Assembly: GCA_017435305.1 (NCBI GenBank)
Contig: JAFSFH010000025.1
Span: 1-12,313, forward strand
Length of the DNA stretch: 12,313 bases
Reading direction: 5' to 3'
Origin: Clostridia bacterium
GTDB taxonomy: Bacteria > Bacillota_A > Clostridia > Oscillospirales > Acutalibacteraceae
The translations under genes and the position numbers were made by a program. The notes below the pieces were generated by a model. That model was not told where the DNA came from. It worked only from the letters and a program-made list of their open reading frames with translations, and ran no database searches. Shown here piece after piece: positions 7,663-12,313 of the stretch (position 1 is its first letter; every line of letters begins with the position of its first letter).

Positions 7663-9153
7663 TTACTCAGCAGCGGGAGCGTCCACCTTAGCGGCACGGC
7701 GCTCGGCCAGCTCGGCATTCATCTTCTCCATGGTCTTCTTATCCAGGTTGTAGACCAAGCCCAGACCAATCAGCTGCACCACAGCGGAGAACATATACAG
7801 GCCGCCTACCAGCCAGCACATATTATAAGTAGTCGCAGCAGACTGAGCCGTACCCTTACTGGACACGTAACCCAGCCAACCCATAATGGCCAGCACGATG
7901 GAGGGGCCGACGCCCTGAGCCAGCTTGCGGAAGAAGGAGTGCAGGGAGTACACGGTGCCCTCCTCACGCTTGCCGAACTTCCACTCGCTGTAATCAATGG
8001 CATCCGCCATCAGTGCCCAGGATACGCAGGTGTAAACGCCCATGCCCACACCGAACAGCACCAGACCCACCAGATAGACGATCAGAGCCACGTTCTTATC
8101 GGAGATGAGGGGGAAGATCAGCATAATGATGCCACCCGCCAGAGAGACAAAAGTGCCGGCCACAGAGGCCTCTTTTTTGCCGTATTTATTGACGATCTTC
8201 TTAATAAAGGGCATAAAGAGGAACATCGGCAGGAAACCGATCAGCTGCACCACACCGGACAGCTGAGCCATACCGAAGTAAGTGGCGAACATAATGGTCA
8301 CGGCGGTGGTGGCGGCGTTCATACCCAGGAACATACCCATGGCGGCCATGGTGGCGCCCACGGCGGGACGGTTCTTCATAAAGTTGCCGAAAGCCTTGAT
8401 GACGTTAAACTTCTCAACGTCATTGGTCTTGACGGAGTTCTCATCCACACGAATGGTGATGTTCTTGATCATAAACAGGAAGAACACCAGACCCAGCGCG
8501 CCCATAATCAGCGCAGCGATAAACACACGGTCACCCAGCAGATTCTCAACTTGCTTGCCGGTCTCGGGGTTAATGATGGGGTTACCATTGGCATCCACAG
8601 CCTTTTCCCAAATCAGGGCAGGCAGGATGGTGGTGGGCAGGATGTTGCCGATCATAGAGCCGATGGAACGCCAGGTGGACAGCTGAGCGCGCTCGCCGGC
8701 ATCCTCGGTCACCAGGGACAGCATAGAGCCGTAGGGCACGTTGGCGATGGTGTAGAAGGCATCCCAGATGATGTAGCCCAGGATGAACAGGATCGCCTTA
8801 ACCACCACGGAGGCGTTGGGGAAGGGCAGGAACACGGCGGCGCCGCCGACCAGCAGACCCAGCGCACCCACCAGGATGTAGGTCTTGAACTTACCCATTT
8901 TATACTTCTTGCGGTCTGCGTCGATCATAGCACCGATCATGGGATCGTTGATGGCGTCCCAGATCTGTACGACCAGCAGCAGGATGGACAGCAGGCCGGT
9001 CTCCATAGCCATATACACCAGCCAGAAGGTCTGCACCGTATTCTTCAGTGAGAAGCTCATATTGCAGCCCAGGTCGCCGGCGGCATAAGCCAGTTTATCC
9101 AGCATGCCGAATTTGCGATGCCCGTTGGCATCCAGTTTAGGTTGTTTACTCAT
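7663..9153 (-). CDS. GPH-family (MelB/UidB-like) sugar:cation symporter
   Basis: An integral membrane glycoside importer of the glycoside-pentoside-hexuronide:cation symporter family in the major facilitator superfamily, 496 residues with about 12 hydrophobic segments. Family marks: DAINDP (Asp66 and Asp70, spaced like the cation-site aspartates of MelB), the cytoplasmic loop DRKKYKMGKFKTYIL (80-94), NVPYGSM, and the late loop ADAIDYSEWKFGKREEGTVYS. The start at 9153 follows AAAAGGAG with 8-base spacing; an upstream in-frame extension to 9240 runs through the promoter and is rejected. It lies upstream of the GH2 gene on the same strand and divergent from an AraC regulator and uxaC. Import of glucuronides or free uronates is therefore inferred, as for UidB. 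Family is certain; substrate is inferred. Confidence 0.93.
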   Translation of the reverse strand: MSKQPKLDANGHRKFGMLDKLAYAAGDLGCNMSFSLKNTVQTFWLVYMAMETGLLSILLLVVQIWDAINDPMIGAMIDADRKKYKMGKFKTYILVGALGLLVGGAAVFLPFPNASVVVKAILFILGYIIWDAFYTIANVPYGSMLSLVTEDAGERAQLSTWRSIGSMIGNILPTTILPALIWEKAVDANGNPIINPETGKQVENLLGDRVFIAALIMGALGLVFFLFMIKNITIRVDENSVKTNDVEKFNVIKAFGNFMKNRPAVGATMAAMGMFLGMNAATTAVTIMFATYFGMAQLSGVVQLIGFLPMFLFMPFIKKIVNKYGKKEASVAGTFVSLAGGIIMLIFPLISDKNVALIVYLVGLVLFGVGMGVYTCVSWALMADAIDYSEWKFGKREEGTVYSLHSFFRKLAQGVGPSIVLAIMGWLGYVSSKGTAQSAATTYNMCWLVGGLYMFSAVVQLIGLGLVYNLDKKTMEKMNAELAERRAAKVDAPAAE

Positions 9154-9205
9154 GGTCTTTACTCCTTTTGTTGAATTTTGTACAAAAGCCATAATGACTA
9201 TTTTA

Positions 9206-9260
9206 ATTATACTTATTAATGTGCAAAGTTTATAGGACAAAATTGTTCATAAATTGTACA
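9206..9260 (-). promoter_or_regulatory. Transporter promoter with paired direct-repeat operator
   Basis: On the minus strand a TATAAT -10 lies at 9206-9211 with no recognisable -35. Immediately upstream are two plus-strand direct repeats, AATTGTTCA (9241-9249) and AATTGTACA (9252-9260), 8 of 9 identical and 11 bp apart, about one helical turn. With a start near 9199 they span roughly -42 to -61, the usual place for an AraC-type activator to replace a missing -35 contact. They are the best candidate binding site for the adjacent regulator. Confidence 0.55.
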
Positions 9261-9287
9261 TTTTTAATTTTTCCTTAAAATTAACTG

Positions 9288-9316
9288 TTGAAAATGTTAC
9301 ACAGGTGTGCTATAAA
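9288..9316 (+). promoter_or_regulatory. Probable sigma-A promoter of the araC-uxaC unit
   Basis: TTGAAA (9288-9293) and TATAAA (9311-9316) are separated by exactly 17 bp. Expected start is near 9323, with a leader of about 50 nt containing the Shine-Dalgarno AGGGGG before the GTG at 9373. The divergent transporter promoter and the direct-repeat operator lie just to the left, so both directions could share one control region. Confidence 0.75.
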
Positions 9317-9372
9317 TAGGATAGGAAAATTGTTTATTTGGCGTATGTAGCGCATAGATAGGGGGTGACGGC

Positions 9373-10596
9373 GTGAGCTGCGAGAGCGCACTGAATTTTC
9401 TCTGCGACGTGTTAAAAAAGAACCACGTGGACGCCGTCCTGCTGTCCCTGCACGATTCCGCTGACAAACTGATGGCGGCGTGGCTGCACAGCCTGCTGGC
9501 TGACCCCGACGACGACACCACCGTCCAGCAGGCGGTGGGACCCATCGAGGACCGCACCCTGTACCGCTTCAGCGATCAGTTCCACCTGCAGTACCTGCTG
9601 CTGCGGGTGCCGCTGCTCAGCGAAAAAAACATCCTGTACATCGGTCCCTATCTCCTCTCCCCCCTCTCCTCTCAGGAGGTATGGGAGGTGGGCGAGCGGC
9701 TGGGCGCTACGCCCCCGATACAAAAGCTGCTGAAAGAATACTATGCTGCCGTCCCCTGCATCACCGACAGCGCGTGGCTGTTCTCGGTGCTGGACACCTT
9801 CTGCGAGCAGGCGTGGCAGACCTCCGCCTACGCGGTGGTGGATCAGAGCCGCGACATCTCCCTGCTGACCGTGTCCGCCGTGGACGCCTCTCAAGGGCAG
9901 AATATGGACGAGATCACCGCCAATATGAAGCTGATGGAACAGCGCTACGCCTTTGAGAATGAGATCATACAGGCGGTGACCCTCGGTCAGCTGCACAAGG
10001 CCGGTATGCTGTCCGGCGTATTCAACGAGCAGCTGTTCGAAAAACGACTGCAGGACCCCCTGCGCAACGCCAAAAACTACTGCATCATTATGAACACCCT
10101 GCTGCGCAAGGCGGCAGAGAACGGTGGCGTTCATCCCATCTATATCGACCGCACCTCCTCCCATTTCGCGGTGAAGATCGAGATGACCACCGACCTGAAC
10201 TCCATTCCGGATCTGATGCGCAAGATGTTCTCGGAGTACTGCCGCCTGGTGCAAAAGCACACCACCGGGCGATACTCCACCATCGTGAAAAAGGCGATCC
10301 TGATGATCGACTCGGACATTTCTGCGGAGCTTTCTCTGGGCACGCTGGCGGAAGCGCAGGGCATCAGCACCGGCTATCTGGCGACTCTGTTTAAACGGGA
10401 GACGGGTAAGACGGTGCTGGAATACATCCGCAACCGCCGCATAGACCGCGCGGTGCATCTGCTGAACACCACCAATCTGCAGATCCAGACGGTGGCCATG
10501 CACTGCGGCATTATGGACGTGCAGTATTTCTGCAAGCTATTCAAAAAGCAACTGGGTAAAACGCCCAAGGAATACCGCGAATCGCTGCGGCGATAA
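9373..10596 (+). CDS. AraC-family transcriptional regulator
   Basis: A DNA-binding regulator of 407 residues without membrane segments or a signal peptide. The C-terminal ~100 residues form the double helix-turn-helix of the AraC/XylS family: first HTH near 321-345 (LGTLAEAQGISTGYLATLFKR) and second near 369-395 (VAMHCGIMDVQYFCKLFKK), ending in GKTPKEYRESL. The N-terminal ~300 residues are not an AraC-type cupin. They contain a mostly alpha-helical middle (EIIQAVTLGQ, then DPLRNAKNY and GGVHPIYIDRTSS), a type I associate with Firmicutes AraC regulators of sugar loci. The start is a GTG at 9373, supported by a G-rich Shine-Dalgarno 7 bases upstream and the absence of a better in-frame start. 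It is divergent from the transporter and 19 bp ahead of uxaC, so it most likely controls glucuronide uptake and breakdown. The ligand is unknown. Confidence 0.92.
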   Translation: MSCESALNFLCDVLKKNHVDAVLLSLHDSADKLMAAWLHSLLADPDDDTTVQQAVGPIEDRTLYRFSDQFHLQYLLLRVPLLSEKNILYIGPYLLSPLSSQEVWEVGERLGATPPIQKLLKEYYAAVPCITDSAWLFSVLDTFCEQAWQTSAYAVVDQSRDISLLTVSAVDASQGQNMDEITANMKLMEQRYAFENEIIQAVTLGQLHKAGMLSGVFNEQLFEKRLQDPLRNAKNYCIIMNTLLRKAAENGGVHPIYIDRTSSHFAVKIEMTTDLNSIPDLMRKMFSEYCRLVQKHTTGRYSTIVKKAILMIDSDISAELSLGTLAEAQGISTGYLATLFKRETGKTVLEYIRNRRIDRAVHLLNTTNLQIQTVAMHCGIMDVQYFCKLFKKQLGKTPKEYRESLRR

Positions 10597-10615
10597 TCAA
10601 TAAAGGGGGATGGAT

Positions 10616-12019
10616 ATGATTCCATTTATGACCAACGACTTTCTGCTGGGCACCGATACCGCCCGACGGCTGTATCACCAGGTGGCCGCCCACCTGCCCA
10701 TCATCGACTACCATTGCCACGTGAGCCCCAAAGAGATCTACGAGGATAAGCACTTTGAGGATCTTTTCGACGTGTGGCTGTCCGGCGACCATTACAAATG
10801 GCGCATCATGCGCTCCAACGGCGTGGACGAGCGGTACATCACCGGTGACGCTCCCCGTCGGGAGAAATTTCAAAAGTTCGCCGAGGCGTTGCCTAAGGCC
10901 ATCGGCAATCCCATGTACCACTGGTGTCATCTGGAGCTAAAAAACTACTTCGGCTATGAGGGCATCCTCAACGGCGACACCGCCGATCAGGTGTGGCAGC
11001 TGGCGGCAGAGGTGCTGTCCCGTCCCGATATGGGCGCCCGCGGCATTATCGAAAAGAGCCGCGTGCAGTTCGTGGGCACCACCGACGACCCGCTGGACAC
11101 GCTGGAGTGGCACCAAAAGCTGATGGCGGACGACACCTTCACCGCCACGGTAGCCCCCACCTTCCGCCCCGATAAGGCGCTGAATATGGATAAACCCGGC
11201 TTTGCCGATTACATCACCGCCCTGGGCGAGCTGACCGGCATCTCCATCCGCACCGTGTCCGACGTGAAGGCCGCGCTGAGTCAGCGGATGGATCATTTCG
11301 CCGCCTGCGGATGCAAGGCCAGTGACCACGGTCTGGACTATATGGTCTATGCCCCCCGCCCCACCGAGCACGTGGACGGCATCCTCGCCCGCGCCCTGAT
11401 GGGTGAGGCAGTCACCACCGCCGAAGCGGAGGCCTATAAGACCGCTCTGCTGGTGTTCTGCGGCGAGGAATACGCCCGCCGCGGCTGGGTGATGCAGCTG
11501 CACTACAACTGCCTGCGCAATCCCAACAGCCGTATGCTGGCGGCTCTGGGTCCCGACACCGGCTTCGACTGCATCGGTCCCGCCCCCTCGCGGGATGCGC
11601 TGGCAGGTCTGCTGGACGCCCTGTACGCCGCCGACCGCCTGCCCCGCACCATCATCTACAGCCTGGACGCCGGCGACAACGCCTTCATCGACACCCTCAT
11701 CGGCGCCTTCCAGGGTACCGAGGCGGCGGGCAAACTGCAGCACGGCTCCGCCTGGTGGTTTAATGATAACAAAACAGGGATGCAAGAGCAACTGACAAGT
11801 CTTGCCAATTTGAGTCTGCTGGGCAACTTTGTGGGTATGCTCACCGACTCCCGCAGCTTTCTGTCCTACACCCGCCACGAGTATTTCCGCCGCATCCTGT
11901 GCGACCTCATCGGCGGCTGGGTGGAGAACGGAGAATACCCCGCGGATATGGATACCCTGTCCACCATTGTGGGGGATATTTGCTGTCACAACGCCATTCG
12001 TTATTTCGGATTGAAATAG
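10616..12019 (+). CDS. uxaC: Uronate (glucuronate) isomerase
   Basis: Isomerises D-glucuronate to D-fructuronate (and D-galacturonate to D-tagaturonate), the first step of hexuronate breakdown in the cytoplasm. The 467-residue product matches the family length. It is an amidohydrolase-superfamily barrel: the metal motif DYHCHV carries His33 and His35, followed by TDDPLDTLEWH, a PTFRPDKALN block, WVMQLHYNCLRNPN, SLDAGDN and the C-terminal signature NFVGMLTDSRSFLSYTRHEYFRR. Of the closely spaced ATGs at 10610 and 10616, the second is preferred: AGGGGG (10604-10609) is 6 bases before it and the first would overlap the ribosome site. It follows the AraC gene by 19 bp and is probably co-transcribed. 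It ties the locus to uronic acids. A patch at 11758-11818 has codon use unlike the rest of the gene. Confidence 0.97.
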   Translation: MIPFMTNDFLLGTDTARRLYHQVAAHLPIIDYHCHVSPKEIYEDKHFEDLFDVWLSGDHYKWRIMRSNGVDERYITGDAPRREKFQKFAEALPKAIGNPMYHWCHLELKNYFGYEGILNGDTADQVWQLAAEVLSRPDMGARGIIEKSRVQFVGTTDDPLDTLEWHQKLMADDTFTATVAPTFRPDKALNMDKPGFADYITALGELTGISIRTVSDVKAALSQRMDHFAACGCKASDHGLDYMVYAPRPTEHVDGILARALMGEAVTTAEAEAYKTALLVFCGEEYARRGWVMQLHYNCLRNPNSRMLAALGPDTGFDCIGPAPSRDALAGLLDALYAADRLPRTIIYSLDAGDNAFIDTLIGAFQGTEAAGKLQHGSAWWFNDNKTGMQEQLTSLANLSLLGNFVGMLTDSRSFLSYTRHEYFRRILCDLIGGWVENGEYPADMDTLSTIVGDICCHNAIRYFGLK

Positions 12020-12040
12020 GGTAGAGCAACAAACCCGAAC

Positions 12041-12070
12041 CCGCCTTAAAGCGGCGGATTTTGGTGCTTT
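12041..12070 (+). terminator. Possible weak terminator after uxaC
   Basis: A 5-bp GC stem, CCGCC (12041-12045) with GGCGG (12053-12057), is followed by an interrupted T-rich stretch, ATTTTGGTGCTTTT. A longer-range 9-bp pairing, AAATAGGGT (12014-12022) with ACCCTATTT (12073-12081), encloses it and includes the uxaC stop codon. Either may stop transcription, but neither is a classic strong terminator. Confidence 0.35.
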
Positions 12071-12087
12071 TCACCCTATTTGTTCTC

Positions 12088-12313
12088 GAAAGGCATACAG
12101 CCTTTCATCGCCCCAATAGAATAAAAACCACTCAAAATCTGCTCGCTTTCAGGTCGCAGATTTTAGGAAGAGAGGATTTTTGTTCTATCAAGGCACAAAA
12201 CACAGCAAAATGTCAGGTGACTGCTTGAGAGAATGGTGCTGTGCACCATTCTCATAGGGGTGGCAACGGAACTAACCGTCTGCACCATCCGCGAGCCACC
12301 CCGGCATTTGCGA
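12088..12313 (+). ncRNA. Candidate structured RNA or folded mobile-element end, cut by the window edge
   Basis: No protein gene is visible, but helices are dense. Seen directly: GAAAGGC (12088-12094)/GCCTTTC (12100-12106); a long hairpin with outer 12-bp stem 12116-12127/12177-12188 (one G-U pair) continuing with small bulges into AAAATCTGC (12134-12142)/GCAGATTTT (12156-12164); a perfect 11-bp hairpin GAGAATGGTGC (12229-12239)/GCACCATTCTC (12243-12253); and GGGGTGGC (12257-12264)/GCCACCCC (12295-12302) enclosing ACGG/CCGT (12266-12279). GCAAAATG (12205-12212) can pair, with one bulge, with CATTTGC (12305-12311), closing a junction around the last two stems. This suggests a functional RNA on the plus strand. 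Possibilities include a HEARO/omegaRNA of an IscB/IsrB-type element, a group II intron end, or an undescribed RNA. None can be chosen from this window. Confidence 0.45.

Noticed and set aside
7939..9051. A 370-codon plus-strand frame over the transporter
   Set aside because: Product is rich in His, Gln and Gly with no domain, and lies opposite a clear GPH transporter.
12257..12302. tRNA-like cloverleaf
   Set aside because: It has an 8-bp closing stem but no recognisable T-arm, anticodon arm or CCA end, and is too short.

Overview
This GC-rich window carries dense, strongly biased coding sequence, short AT-rich promoters and dispersed palindromic repeats between genes. It suggests an anaerobic gut Firmicute of the Clostridia, most likely in the Oscillospiraceae/Ruminococcaceae. 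That placement is inference from gene content, codon style and repeat style, because no rRNA or other marker gene is present. Six complete protein genes fill most of the window, and all six have convincing starts and stops.

Left part (1-5240), the PEP-pyruvate-oxaloacetate node. Positions 1-310 hold no gene, only two palindromic repeats and a pyrimidine-rich tract. They are followed by a good promoter, a folded leader and ppdK (pyruvate phosphate dikinase, 443-3067) with a strong terminator. Positions 3129-3498 again hold repeats of the same two families and no gene. A clean promoter then drives pckA (ATP-dependent PEP carboxykinase, 3571-5169). A hairpin at 5211-5240 can terminate both pckA and the convergent gene to its right.

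Right part (5253-12019), a probable glucuronide-utilisation locus. On the minus strand are a GPH-family sugar:cation symporter (7663-9153) and, downstream of it behind its own terminator and promoter, a GH2 glycosidase (5253-7511). The glycosidase has an N-x-K motif compatible with beta-glucuronidase and an odd methionine-rich C-terminal domain. Divergent from the transporter on the plus strand are an AraC-family regulator (9373-10596) and uxaC (uronate isomerase, 10616-12019), 19 bp apart and probably one operon. The proposed flow is: the symporter imports glucuronides, the GH2 enzyme releases D-glucuronate in the cytoplasm, and UxaC converts it to D-fructuronate. The AraC protein would sense the substrate and act at a pair of 9-bp direct repeats in the divergent promoter region. 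The later steps (UxuB, UxuA, KdgK, KdgA) are not in the window.

Right edge (12020-12313) has no protein gene but a dense set of strong, nested hairpins. It looks like a structured RNA, or the folded end of a mobile element, cut off by the window edge. This is the least explained stretch in the window.
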